Source: Vitrella brassicaformis (taxonomy: Eukaryota > Sar > Vitrellaceae). Taken from it: a stretch of 64,000 nucleotides of DNA. A model generated the notes under the pieces. The model saw only the letters and a program-made list of their open reading frames with translations. It did not search any database and was not told the origin of the DNA. The DNA lies in NCBI GenBank assembly GCA_001179505.1, contig CDMY01000259.1, forward strand, positions 64,220 through 128,219, written 5' to 3'. This document shows, piece after piece, positions 1-10,700 of this stretch; position 1 is the stretch's first letter; the number at the start of each line of letters is the position of its first letter. A program made the translations under genes and the position numbers.

Positions 1-2100
1 ACCAGGCACACCAGGTGGTGGACAAACTCATACGGGAGATCAACACAGAGAGTCACAAGAAGAAGCTCCAGTACCAGGACAAGCGCAACACAGAGGACGT
101 GTGCGGCTGGCTGACGCGGGGCGACGGGTACTCAGCGGCCCTCGAGAAGCGGGCGTGGGGCGAGCGGAATGAGCGGGGGCTGCTGGAGGTGCCCGGCCAG
201 TACGGCGCTGGGCTGAGGGCCCCTGACACAACCACCCACGTCAAGGTCGTCAGATTCGACACTCAGGTGAAGTCCGCCTGCCGGAGGCGAGGCCGCAGCG
301 ACTGTCTGTTGTATCTGTTCGTGTGTGTGTGTGTGTGTGTGCAGGTGCGTGTGTTGGCGTCGAAGCAACGTCCCATGAAGCTGGTGCTGCACGGCAACGA
401 CGAGCGGGAGTACCCCTTCCTGGCCAAGGGGGGAGACGACCTCAGACTCGACCAACGCATCCAGCAGCTCTTCCAAGCCATCAACCGGGTGCGCAAGAGC
501 TGCATGGCATCCATCTCTTGTGTGTGGTGTGAAGGCATGGATGGCCCTCTTCCCTTCCTCCCTCCCTGCTGCTCAGATGCTGTCATCGACGTCGTCTCTG
601 TCAATCCGCACCTACTCGGTCATCCCCATGACCTCCCAGCACGGGCTGCTGCAGTGGGTCTCACAGACAGAGCCGCTCAAGGGTGTCCTGGAGGAGCAGG
701 CCAGGGTGGATCGACAACGACTTGCCAGCGACGAGAATGCCGCACAGGACGCCGCGCAAGCCAAGAGCCCGTATGTGCAGGCCGCTGAGTTCTTCTCGGG
801 CAATCTGGTCGATGTGCAGCGGAAGCGGAAAGAGAGAGACCTCGGGGGGCGCAGGGTGGCCAAATGGAATGACATATACAAGGGCATATTCGAGCTGACC
901 CGTCAAGAAATCCACGAGAACTACATCAAGACATGCGAGTGAGCGAGCGAGGGAGGGAGGGAGGGAGGGAGGGAAGGGCACGAGGTGCCAACATGGAAAA
1001 TGACTCTGCTGTGTGTGGTTCCTGCAGGCGTATGCCGTCCGATTTGTTGCGGAAGCGACTGTGGGAGTCGAGTCTGACCCCGGATGCGTTCTTCGTCCTG
1101 CGCAAGAACTTCTGCATCTCACTGGGGGCCTTCAACGCGGCGGCATATGTGCTGGGCGTCGGCGACAGGCACCCCGAGAACTTCCTACTCGACACGCAGA
1201 ACGGCGAGGTCACACAGCAGACACGCAAGCAACAAGAGGCATGGGATCCCTCTGTGGTGAATGCAATGCCTGTGCTGCAGGTGGTGGGTATCGACTTTGG
1301 CTATTCCTTCAGCACGGGCATCCGGATGCTCCCCATCCCCGAGCTGGTGCCCTTCCGCCTCACCCCAAACCTCGTCGGAGTGGCCTGGCCCATCGAGTCC
1401 GCCCAGGGCAGCGGCACCCTGCTCAACACACTCATCGACACACTCACCGTCATGCGCGCCGACCAGGCCGCCCTCACCTCGTTGTGTTCGATCTTCATCA
1501 ACGAGCCTCTGGTGGAGTGGCAGCAGAAGGACGGCAAGAGGGACATGATGGACGAGGGCGGCGTGGGGGCCGACGGTGGCGATGGGGTGGAGGGAGCGGG
1601 TGTGGCCGTGGCCAAGGGCCGGCTGGAGATGGTGCAGCGGAAGCTGAGAGGCGAGGCGCCCACTGCCATACTCATCGACGAACTCATGCACACCGTTCCT
1701 GTAAGTAAACAACAAGCACACCTGGCTGCATCAACCAACTGCTTATGAATGAGATACCTTACTGCTGCAGAATTCTGCTGTTGCCGCCATGGTGGAGTCC
1801 CGCGGCAAGCAGCCGCAGCGGACCAGCAGCAGGGCGGCCTCACACTGGCAGGACCTCCAGGACATCGTGACGGGCGAGAGGGCCAACTCTCTGCGATCTG
1901 AACTGCTCCGCGACGCCCTCACGAGGCGGCATAGGGGGCCATCCGCAGGGACCAAGGGGGCCACAGCGATGAATGGCGACGGTGTGACAGGGAAGGGCGT
2001 GGTGCTGAGTGTGTCGGATCAGGCGCGGAGCCTGGTCGATCTGGCGACGGACAGCAACGTGCTGGGCAGGGCGTTCATCGGATGGGCGCCCTGGGTGTGA
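1..2100 (+). CDS. PRKDC: DNA-PKcs-type PIKK kinase, C-terminal part (5' truncated by window)
   Basis: Phosphatidylinositol-3-kinase-related protein kinase; the family member it most resembles is the DNA-dependent protein kinase catalytic subunit, which acts with Ku in non-homologous end joining. Exons by splice signals and phase: <1-266, 345-488, 577-938, 1028-1208, 1281-1700, 1771-2100, giving about 566 residues. Visible motifs: KQRPMKLVLHGNDEREYPFL followed by KGGDDLRLDQR (N-lobe), RTYSVIPMTS, the catalytic loop GVGDRHPENFLL, the metal-binding VGIDFGYSF, PELVPFRLTP, and a C-terminal FATC domain ending LGRAFIGWAPWV. The order and the DEREYPF, LRKRLW and GWAPWV elements fit DNA-PKcs better than ATM, ATR or TOR. 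All catalytic residues are present. The region between the N-lobe and the catalytic loop is charged and differs from animal sequences. Assignment to DNA-PKcs is by remembered motifs; a phylogeny is needed to exclude a divergent ATM. Confidence 0.85.
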
Positions 2101-2587
2101 GTGTGGGGGATGTGTTGCCTGGCTCGGTGTTTTTATTTTGGGATGACGCTTAGATGAGGAAGGTGTGTATCTCATCGCATCTGCTGTACATAGCATAACC
2201 TACATGACCGGCCTTTCCTGGACTGCAATGATTGCAATGAGATCGCTATGAGATCGATATGTATGTGAGACTCGCGAACTGAAAGAAAGAACGAATGAGC
2301 GGGTCTCACAGCCAGCACAAGACATACGCAAAAAGTCACCAGCTGTCTAACTAACTAGTACTAGCTACACAATTAACACTGGTATCCACTTTCCAGCCAC
2401 TGACTGTACATCCATCCCACCGCCCACCCCACCCGACGCGATGCGTTCAGCCATCATGCGGCCGAGAGGGCTGCCGGGCTAAGCGGTAGGCACATCGAAA
2501 CGGGCCATGCTTCGATGATCGCTTGGCTCAGCAAACCCCTCGGCGACACGATGCCCGACACACACCCCAAGTCGATCAGTTACATGA
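2101..2587. other. Convergent intergenic / 3' UTR region
   Basis: 487 bases between the stop of the DNA-PKcs gene and the stop of the convergent small-protein gene. I see no open reading frame with coding character, no RNA gene and no repeat; presumably the two 3' UTRs. Confidence 0.6.
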
Positions 2588-2981
2588 TCAAGAGAGCGGA
2601 CTCCTGCCACTCCGAAAGTAGTAGACAGACATCGACACTGAGGAGAGCAGCAGCCCGAGCCCGCCAAGTGTGAAGCCAACCCCCGTCAAGAGGCACCCGA
2701 GGCCGAGGCCGGCGATGCCCATGCCAGTGTAGTTGGGCTCTGCGGCCTTGGTGCTGCCGCTCTGCTGCCAGAAGTCACCCAACGCGCTCTCAGATCTGTG
2801 CAGCACACAACAAGCAAATGGACACCATTAATGAATCACTGCAGTGCACTCGGGGAGGTGCGCATTTGAGCTCAGTGGTGCTTACGAGCTGCGCGTCACG
2901 TAGGCAACTTTTGGGTTGAGATCCGACCACACTCGGGTGCACCTTCCGGTGTCCCAGCTCAGAAGGCTGGGCACCTGCTCC

Positions 2982-3019
<38 letters not shown>

Positions 3020-3309
3020 TCACGTACACCCACTCATCCAGGCATTTCATTTGCCAGTCTTGTTTGTTTCTTTCCAGCTCATGAATACAGTTTGAGCTTC
3101 GTCCAGTCCTCGAACTTGAGCTTCTCGCACACTGCGTCCTTCTTCTTCTCCTGCAGAGGCCAGTGGGTGAGATCAAGACGCACAACTACTGAGCCCCACG
3201 CATACGCCATGTGATGCCTATCTACCTTGAGCAGTGCCTGAAGCTCGTCATCGCTGCTGATCTTTGTGCGCACGCCGTCGATTGTGAAAACGTTCGGCGG
3301 CGACGCCAT
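2588..3309 (-). CDS. Small hypothetical protein with one C-terminal transmembrane segment
   Basis: Four exons in phase: 3226-3309, 3089-3150, 2886-2981, 2588-2795, giving 149 residues. The start is the first ATG of the open frame (MASPPNVFTIDG). The N-terminal half is soluble and charged (DDELQALLK, KKKDAVCEKLKFEDWTKLKL); the middle has a WDTGRC...VWSDLNPK stretch. Near the C-terminus a Gly/Leu-rich hydrophobic run of about 35 residues (GIAGLGLGCLLTGVGFTLGG and onward) could form one or two membrane helices before YYFRSGRSPLS. A single C-terminal helix would suit a tail-anchored protein. I do not recognise the family. It is divergently paired with the membrane protein at 3540 across a 230-bp promoter region. 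Confidence 0.65.
2985..3014. repeat. (CA)n microsatellite in an intron
   Basis: About 14 CA units directly next to an intron acceptor of the small TM-protein gene. On the coding strand it is the GT-rich tract before the CAG acceptor that is typical of introns in this window. Confidence 0.9.
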
Positions 3310-3539
3310 GATCAAGATCAGATCTTCTGGTCGTACGTATCGATGCCGCTCACATCACCGGGCGCTGGTCGGGGGGAGATCTGCGATCTGAGCTCGCAGA
3401 TCTCTCGAGGCGGAGCGGACGGGTGTTGAGGGTACACACAGTGATCAGAGGGTCCTCACTTCCACTCTGTCTGTTTGGTGTCCGTTGGCGATGAGTGGCT
3501 GACCATTTCCCAGATGACTTTCGGGCGGTGAGGTGACCT
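3310..3539. promoter_or_regulatory. Divergent promoter with a perfect 11-bp inverted repeat
   Basis: Shared 5' region of two divergent genes. It holds three AGATCT hexamers (3320, 3377, 3398) and a perfect inverted repeat: arm GAGATCTGCGA at 3376-3386, 7-nt spacer, arm TCGCAGATCTC at 3394-3404. No TATA box stands out. A dimeric transcription-factor site is an inference from the symmetry. Confidence 0.5.
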
Positions 3540-4557
3540 ATGTTCCAGCCAGACGTCACGCCGGATGCCATTCCGCCACGCAACTATCCACCCCATCTCA
3601 CGACAAAGAAGGCAGCACTCTATGTGCTCATCGCGTCCACCCTGCAGATCTTGTTCGTCACGGCGGAGGAGCTGCTCCAACGTCGGCTGCTGGGATGGGC
3701 CGCGCTGCCGCCCTCGGTCACTGATGACGCTGTCCGTCTGGCTGTCCGGTTCCTGCTCTGGGATGCACTGGCGATTGTGGGCTATGCGACGGTCTCCATT
3801 GTGACGCTTGAGCGCGGGCATTTGAGGAGCCGCTATGGCAGCTATGCGGAGCTGCTGAAGCTGCAGGCGTCCCTGCCGCTGATCTACATCTGCACTGCTC
3901 CATCCGAGACTCTCTCGGCTTCCGGCGTCAGCTGGTCCGTCTACTTATGCGGGTTCTTCGTCGGTCTGCTGTTCACTTACTCGGACAACCAGCCCTTCTT
4001 GCAGCGGGTTGGGTGCAAGGTGCCCGTACCGGCCCTCTGGTCAACCCTGACGCGGAAGGAGGGCGTATTTGTGGCTGGAGGGCTTGGGGTGAGCTTGGCT
4101 GCGGCCCTGCAGCTGTGTGGTGAGTTGTGGAGGCAGCAGATGCTCACACGACGTAAGCTGGGCTGGCAGGGCAGCGACACACACGGGTGGTGGACAGATG
4201 GGATGAGTGGGTGCAGGTGCACGGACTGGACAGCTCACCTAACCTAACCTGGTTGGTTCTTTTGTGTTGACTGACTGACTCGTATTTATGTGACTTACTG
4301 CCTGCCTGCCCGCAGTCGTGACAAACCTGGGGCTGCTGCTGTCGGCATTTGGCGCGTATTATCTGCACAAAGCGAGAGGGAAGAGATGGCGGTTCAGTGA
4401 GATTGGCGTCCACTTCCACCACTACATCAACGGGGGTCTACTGCCTCTGCTGTTCACCGCGTTTCGCGGCCGTCTGGCTGAGGCACTGCAGGGGGTGTTC
4501 TTCGGTGTGTACGTGGAGGGCATTGCTGTGTGGGGCATGGACCCGATCTTGTTCTGA
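3540..4557 (+). CDS. Multi-pass membrane protein, unknown family
   Basis: Two exons, 3540-4119 and 4316-4557 (donor GTGAGT, acceptor CCGCAG), 273 residues. Hydrophobic segments near residues 26-45, 70-90, 108-130, 135-150, 170-190 and in the second exon suggest five or six membrane spans. The C-terminus carries HFHHYINGGLLPLL, then RGRLAEALQGVFFGVYVEGI and AVWGMDPILF. A His-rich HHY motif followed by QG...G..(V/I)..GI..WG.DPI resembles the last loop and helix of uncharacterised eukaryotic multi-pass proteins; I cannot name a family or function. The start is the only in-frame ATG before the first hydrophobic segment. It shares its promoter with the small protein on the other strand. Confidence 0.8.
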
Positions 4558-5038
4558 TGTATGGTTTGGCGTGTGATGTGACCGATGCACATACGGGTGT
4601 GTGGGTGTGTGGTTGGACGCACAGCAGCTTCTCTCACTGAGTTGAGGCATGCCATTCATGTATGTGTGGACACGTCAGACGTCCAGCCCAGCCCCTCTGG
4701 ACGGAATGAATGGGAACGTCGTGGAAATGAGCCTTCATCGACAGCCGTGCTAGCTAGATACACACACGCTCTTTGTCTGTATGCAGAGAGAGCAGCCTCA
4801 CATCATGCACCCGGCAGACAGATGCACGCATAGCACACAGCGAGCGGTGGATGTCGTTGAAGCCAACCAACACACACCATGCCACCCATTTACACACACG
4901 ACAAATGCATTGATTGACACGCACGCACACGTAGCGCCAGAGAAAAAAGGCGAGAGATAGAGGCTAGCACATAAGACATACATAGAGGGCTGGCTGGCTA
5001 CGGGGAGGGAAGGGCGGACGGAGGAAGGGGTCCCTCCC
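4558..5038. other. Convergent intergenic / 3' UTR region
   Basis: 481 bases between two convergent stops. It contains purine-rich and (TCCA)-like simple sequence near its right end but no coding signal or RNA gene that I can support. Confidence 0.6.
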
Positions 5039-5719
5039 TCATTCGTAGTAGCACCCGAACACCATCCCCACGGCAAATAGCGAATCCTGCACGCATCGCA
5101 TCCACACACAGCCCATCCATCCGTCCATCCATCCATCCATCTGTGTGTCGTGTGTCTGTTGTTGGTTGTGTGTCTGCCCGCATACGTACGTTTTTGTATG
5201 AGAATGATGACCAGTTGTCGAGGTTGATGTCCCAGAGGCACTTGGAGGCCACACGGATGCCCTGCCCAGAGTTCTCCCCAATCACCACCTGCACTATCAA
5301 CTTGAAACGCGGAATCTCCAACTTCTCTGCACACACACATACACAGATACACACACAGACACACAGACAGAGAGAGATGGACAAGTCACAGGCCAAAGCC
5401 TCCCGCCCGCTGCTGTGTGTTTGTTGCGGTGTGTGGGTCTCTGACCTTTGACGGCCTGTTTGATTTCGTTGCAGAGTTCGAGTGTCCATATCTTGGCCTC
5501 GTCTTGGTGGTACTGTTTGTCCGTCAGCTTGTCCTCCATCACCTGGCGAATCACACGCTCAACCTTGGACGGCAGAAACCTGCACAATCAACAGCCCGAA
5601 TGCACCATGAACGGCTTTGAATGCCTTCACCCTTCTCCTGATGTGCTCACTCACTTTTCGTTTTCTGCCGGCTCTGTGCGGTAGGTGGGCTCCCAGACGT
5701 GAACCTGCTGGCCGTCCAT
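5039..5719 (-). CDS. DYNLT2B: Tctex-type dynein light chain (DYNLT2B/TCTEX1D2-like)
   Basis: Dynein light chain of the Tctex1 fold, which dimerises on dynein intermediate chains; DYNLT2B works in cytoplasmic dynein-2 (intraflagellar transport) and in inner-arm dyneins. Four exons in phase: 5655-5719, 5446-5579, 5190-5326, 5039-5086, 127 residues, the usual length. Diagnostic stretches are LPSKVERVIRQVMEDKL, the strand FKLIVQVVIGENSGQGIRVA, then SKCLWDINLDNWSS and the C-terminal DSLFAVGMVFGCYYE. These follow the TCTEX1D2 pattern (VVQVVIGEQRGEGV, CFWD, DSLF, FGCFY) closely. The start ATG opens a short N-terminal segment, MDGQQVHVWEPTYRTEP. The gene implies that the organism makes or made a flagellum. 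It is divergently paired with the peptidase gene at 5923/6073. Confidence 0.93.
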
Positions 5720-5922
5720 CGTCGTCAAACCTCTACCAAGGGGCTAGGAGCTTCGCTAGGCCTCAAATGTCACGCTGGCGCTTCTCTTCGGTGCACGAAG
5801 TAGCGTGATCCTCTCCGGTGTACCTCAGGCACACCAGCAGGAACCTCAAACGATTGAAAGAGGCGCGGTTTCTGCGCGAGCCTGGATTGCGAGCTTAGCC
5901 AAAAGGTCGCTTCTCTTTTTTC
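5720..5922. promoter_or_regulatory. Divergent promoter region (dynein light chain / APEH)
   Basis: About 200 bases separate the divergent ATGs. No AGATCT hexamer and no TATA box is visible. If APEH starts at 6073, the interval is 353 bases and includes the leader-coding stretch as 5' UTR. Confidence 0.45.
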
Positions 5923-8900
5923 ATGTTGGGGAGGCATTCACAGCTGATTCTGCTGCGCTGTTCCATCGTCTCGGCAGTGGCATCCTCCATCTCTGTCGAA
6001 TCTGCATCTGCATTCATCCATCAGCTGCGAGGGCCCGCTGCGGCACACGCCGGGAGGACCCGACAGCTCAGGATGGCCACCAAAGGTCAGCATGCATGGC
6101 GACAAACATGAGTGGACACAGATCTTTTGCTTTGACTGGCAGGTGGCGGCGGCATGCCATCGGGCATCACTTCTGAGTTGATGAAAGATGTGACGAAGCT
6201 GTGGCGGATGAACGAGGGCGTCGCAAGCATCACATCGGGGAAGCTCTACGTGCCGACACCACTCTTGGGACAGAAGGACAAGATCAATGCGGTGCTGTTC
6301 AAGTCACAGGTCAGCAGCGAGCATTACACAGATGTCATCCACCCACCCAACGCGCCATTGATTGCCTGCCCGTTTGTGCGCCTGTCCATGTGCTTGTCCT
6401 TACCCACAGAGGGCCAACTTCAAGAAGAAGGCCTTTGCAGCGACATTCCCGACTGAGGGGGTGGTACTGCCCATGCCCACCGACAAAGTGGCGTCCCACG
6501 TCACGCCCGACGGCCGGGCCATGGTGCTGCTGGTGCCGGGGGAGAAGGGCAATGGCGACAAGGACAAGGACAAGGGCGGCACGATTGAGCTGTGGAGCCT
6601 CACTGACGGTGCCATCCAAAGTGCGCTGTCGGCCGAGAAAAGGCATGGCCCATTTGAGGCGGGGGAGTATGGCGGGTGCGATCTGGACGCGACCCAGACA
6701 AGGTGACAGCAGCGTCGGAGAGGTGCTCGTTTGCCACACAGCGGATGGATTGTGCGTCCATTTGTCTGCGTGTGTAGGGTTGTGTACGCGGCTGAAGTCA
6801 AGCCACCGACTACAAAGGGTGAGCGAGTCCACCTAGACACGACATTCACTCTCACCTTTGCACCTGCACGGTCCTTACTCTTCGTTACTACCGTGTGCAG
6901 CATTCTGGGATGAGGACGACAAGAAGGACGAGAGCAAGCCAGGCACTGACGGGGAGAATGGCAATGGCAGGGGGGCCAAGTATGAGTACCAGCAGTCTTG
7001 GGGCGAGCAGCAGACTCAGTACACAAAGACCAACATCTACATCGCAGGTGTGGGAGGGAGAAGACACAAGCTCCATTGATCGATCAATGAGTGAGGCATT
7101 GCGCGTGTGGCTTTGTTGGCTGTGGTCAGATTTCTCCGCCGAGTCGATTGTCGAGGTCGAGGGGCTGCCCGACGGCAAGGCTTACGGACAGGTGAGCGGC
7201 AGAAGGAGGGAAGGCAGCACAATCACTGTTTGTGTCTTTCGATCATCTCATCAGCCCCGTTGGCTTCCCGATGGCAGCGGGTTTGTGTGTGTGGGCTGGG
7301 ACATCGAACCCTTCAAGTGAGCCACCCAACCACAACCACAGACAGACAGACAGACAGACAGAGGTGGACGGCCATAACTTCTTTGTCATTCTCCAGGCTG
7401 GGCCGCATCTACTGCATGAACCGGCGGTGCGCCACTTACCTTTGCCGACTACAGCAGCAGCCCAAAGGAAACAATGACAAGAAGAAGACTGTCAAGGTGG
7501 ATGTGCTGCCCCTTACAAGTGACGATGACTTCGCCGGCTGGAGCCCACTGCCACTGCCGCCCTTGAAAGGCGCAGAAAATGATGATGAGTGTCGCGTTGT
7601 GTACATTTCCATCGACCACTCAAAGGTGACGCGACGACACCGAGACTCACACATGATTGTTGTGTTCTCGATGGGGGAATTCTGTCTTATCTTTCAGAAT
7701 GCGCTGCCGCATATGGGCAACGTGCGGCTGATGATGGTGAATGTCAACCTGCCCCAGGACACGTCAGCTCCCTGCTCCATCAAGGACCGCAGCGTCCTCG
7801 TGGACTTCGTCAATCAGCCAGACAAAGAGGGGGGTTTCCCGGGCCTCTACGTCTTCAACCTGCCTGCACGATGCGTGTAAGTCCACCACACCTGCAAATC
7901 CATCCATCCACCCATCCATCCCCTCTGTGTGCAGGAGTGGCGACGGCAGGACCATTTTCGTCTCCTCGCCCAACAGGTGTCGCACAGCTGTCTGGGCAGT
8001 CGACACCACTACAAGTGAGAGAGCCAGCCGACCGAAAACAGTCACAGGCAGCCACCTGCCGCACCACGGGGAAGATGTGCTGGTGTTGTCACGTCAGAGA
8101 GCGTGAGTGAGGTGTACAGCACCCGAGGGGAGTCTGTGCAGTTTCTGGACTGCCTCGGCGACTACGTCCTGTAAGCGGCGTTAGATCAACACAGGCCCAG
8201 CTCTCGTGTCATGCCTTTCTGTGCGCTTGTGTTGCCCCTCAGGCTGAAGGAGAGCTCCCCCACCTGCCTGGACACACCCATCATCGCCAGATGGTATCCA
8301 TCGCAGAAATCTTTTGAGTGGTCTCTCAAGACAGCCGAGGGAGATGGCAGCAAGGAAGCCCTGTCATCCCTCGGCCCTCGAGGCAGGCTGCGCGAGGCCT
8401 TGAATTGCGTCGAGTGGAAGGTGCTGAATGGCAGGCACATCCTGGTGAAGCCGACCGGCAAGAGAGATGACGGCAAGCTGCCGCTGGTGGTCAACATCCA
8501 TGGCGGCCCGCACACGGTGTACGACACCTCGTTCTTCTTCACGAGTGTCTTCTGGGCGAAACTCGGTGGGATGGATTAGGGAAGGAACGAAGCAAGGACA
8601 GACACAAATGCTATCGCCATTTATGTGGTGTGTATGTGTGTGACTGTGTATGTGGCTGGCTGGCCAGGCTACGGTGCGCTGCTTGTGAACTACCGTGGGT
8701 CGGTAGGTTTCGGCCAGGACGAGCTGCTGTCCCTCCTAGGTACGTGAAGGGGGGTGGCACTTGCGTCGCGTCCACCACCAGCAAACAGATTGGTCCCTCC
8801 ATCCATGGATGTTCATCTCGTATATATAGGCAAGATCGGCACGCAAGACGTCAAGGACGTTTATGACGCCGTACAGACAGCTCTCAGGTACCTACCTACC

Positions 8901-10023
8901 ATGGTGGGCCAGTGAGTAATGCCCCTCCATCCACCACACCGGGGGGGGGTATATGCGTGTGTCCAATTTTTCGTCAGTGAGGGGTGTTTCGACGAGAAGC
9001 GCCTGTGCGTCATCGGCGGCTCTCATGGCGGCTTCCTCACACTACACATGATCGGACAGGTACCACACCCACAGCAATGCATTCGCCACAAGCTAAAGAC
9101 CTAGGTGCGTTGCCATGAATGTGCTCTGCTCTGCCCCCCACCGTCTGTCCATCAGTACCCCGATATGTTCCGTGCTGCGTCGACCCGCAACCCCGTGGCC
9201 AACATAGCCTCCATGATCAGCACGTCTGACATACCCGGTGCAGTCACTTTGTTTGTGTCCACTTCCAATCACATGTAGCATGCAGTTTGTTTGTTGGTGT
9301 GGGCAGACTGGTGCTATGCCGAGGTCTTTGGCGACAAATACCCATTCGCGGTGGGTGAGAGAGAGGTGATTGATATCTACTCCACGGGTGGGCGTGTTGT
9401 GTCCTTCCTTGATGCGTCGACGTGCGTGTGCAGGGGGCTAGTGGACATGAGCTGATGGCGATGCACCGGGCCTCCCCCATTCGCCATCTCTCTGACGTCA
9501 AGACGCCCCTCCTTACTGGACTAGGACTAGACGACCTCAGGGTCAGTGAGTGAGTCAGCCGGGGAGGGAGGGAGAAACGGACAGGGCGTGGCGTACACAG
9601 ACAAATGCTGGCTGTGTGTATGCGTGTCTGTGTGCGCCAACCACTCAGGTGCCTCCGTCGCAGGGAACGGAGATGCACCATTATCTCACTGCCAAGGGTA
9701 AGGGAGGGAAGCTTTTCATTCAGACAGCAACACACGATGTGATGTATGCAGAGTGAATGATGGATGGGCTGTGTTGCGTGATGTCTGTCTGTCTGTCTGT
9801 CTGTCAGGTGTGCCTTCAAGACTCCTGTGCTACCCAAAAAACGGTGGGACCACAAATAGTATATTTGTTCCCCACCCCGTGTATGTGTGTGTGTGTGTAT
9901 GTGTGTGGGTGCCTGTGTGTATGGATTCGATCAGCCCATCCAATCGCCCAGCCGGAGTGCGAGAGTGATTACTTCATCAACACGGCCCTCTGGTTCCACG
10001 CACACACCCAAAAGCAGCCATAG
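5923..10023 (+). CDS. APEH: Acylaminoacyl-peptidase (APEH), S9C serine peptidase
   Basis: Removes N-acylated amino acids from blocked peptides; alpha/beta-hydrolase with an N-terminal beta-propeller. I place 21 exons, all in phase: coding exon 1 to 6085, then 6143-6309, 6410-6702, 6778-6818, 6901-7047, 7130-7191, 7255-7316, 7397-7625, 7698-7876, 7935-8014, 8098-8170, 8243-8565, 8668-8739, 8830-8887, 8978-9059, 9156-9237, 9307-9350, 9434-9541, 9649-9697, 9808-9843, 9935-10023. From ATG 6073 the protein has 762 residues; from in-frame ATG 5923 it has 812. Visible: NIHGGPHTVYD (oxyanion region), nucleophile motif IGGSHGGFLTLH, Asp in LLTGLGLDDLRVPPSQG, and His in YPKNGAHPIAQPECESD. The upstream start adds a hydrophobic leader with an ASA-F motif (see findings). 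The propeller half diverges from animal APEH. Confidence 0.92.
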
Positions 10024-10535
10024 CCATAGATAGAGCCGGCAGGACAGCACACGGAACAACGATATGGCCAGCTTCCAGACAGACAGACAGACGCGAGGTC
10101 GGAGGGAATGTCGCTCGCTGCGGCACCCCACCTGACTGTGTACATCAATCACCTGGCTGCATGTTTGACGTTTTATGGGTACCCGTGGCTATAGCTGAGT
10201 GCACGCACCTATGTGTTACGTATTAGCTGGACTCTCCACCCCTGGCTGCAGCAAAGCAAGGTCTGTCTCGTCAATCTCATCAATCTACCAGGATTGTGAG
10301 AAGAGAACCACTCTCGCTGATTCGCAAGCCCCACATCACATCGTAGCACAGTTGTCCCCCGCACCCGCACCCGGCCCCTCCACCACAACACAGCCACACC
10401 AACAAATCGCAGCGAACTGTCCCCATACATATGAACAGCATCGGGTGGGGTGGGCGAGTGATGGATGGTTGGCACTATAAAACACCCACCAGAGGTCAAA
10501 AGCAACCACCAACGTCTCGCCCTCTGCTGTGCGGG

Positions 10536-10566
<31 letters not shown>

Positions 10567-10700
10567 AGACGACTTCCCGTGGCCCGTTGCTCAACAGTGC
10601 TGAGGTCCCTGTGTCGTCATCCAAATAATCCTGAACACAATCGGCACACGATCAGAATGCAACAGCGATTCCTCCTCTCATCCATCCATCGATCGTGTCC
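10024..10700. other. Convergent intergenic region with (CT)n tract
   Basis: 677 bases between the APEH stop and the kinase stop. A (CT)n run of about 12 units lies at 10540-10563, and an isolated TATAAA-like string (CTATAAAAC) near 10474 has no gene behind it. Nothing else can be supported. Confidence 0.55.

Noticed and set aside
932-1700. Long open frames in other frames over the DNA-PKcs gene
   Set aside because: They are shadows of GC-rich coding sequence; only the frame with kinase motifs and phase-consistent introns is real.
10465-10490. CTATAAAAC as a TATA promoter
   Set aside because: It lies between two convergent gene ends with no gene downstream on either strand.
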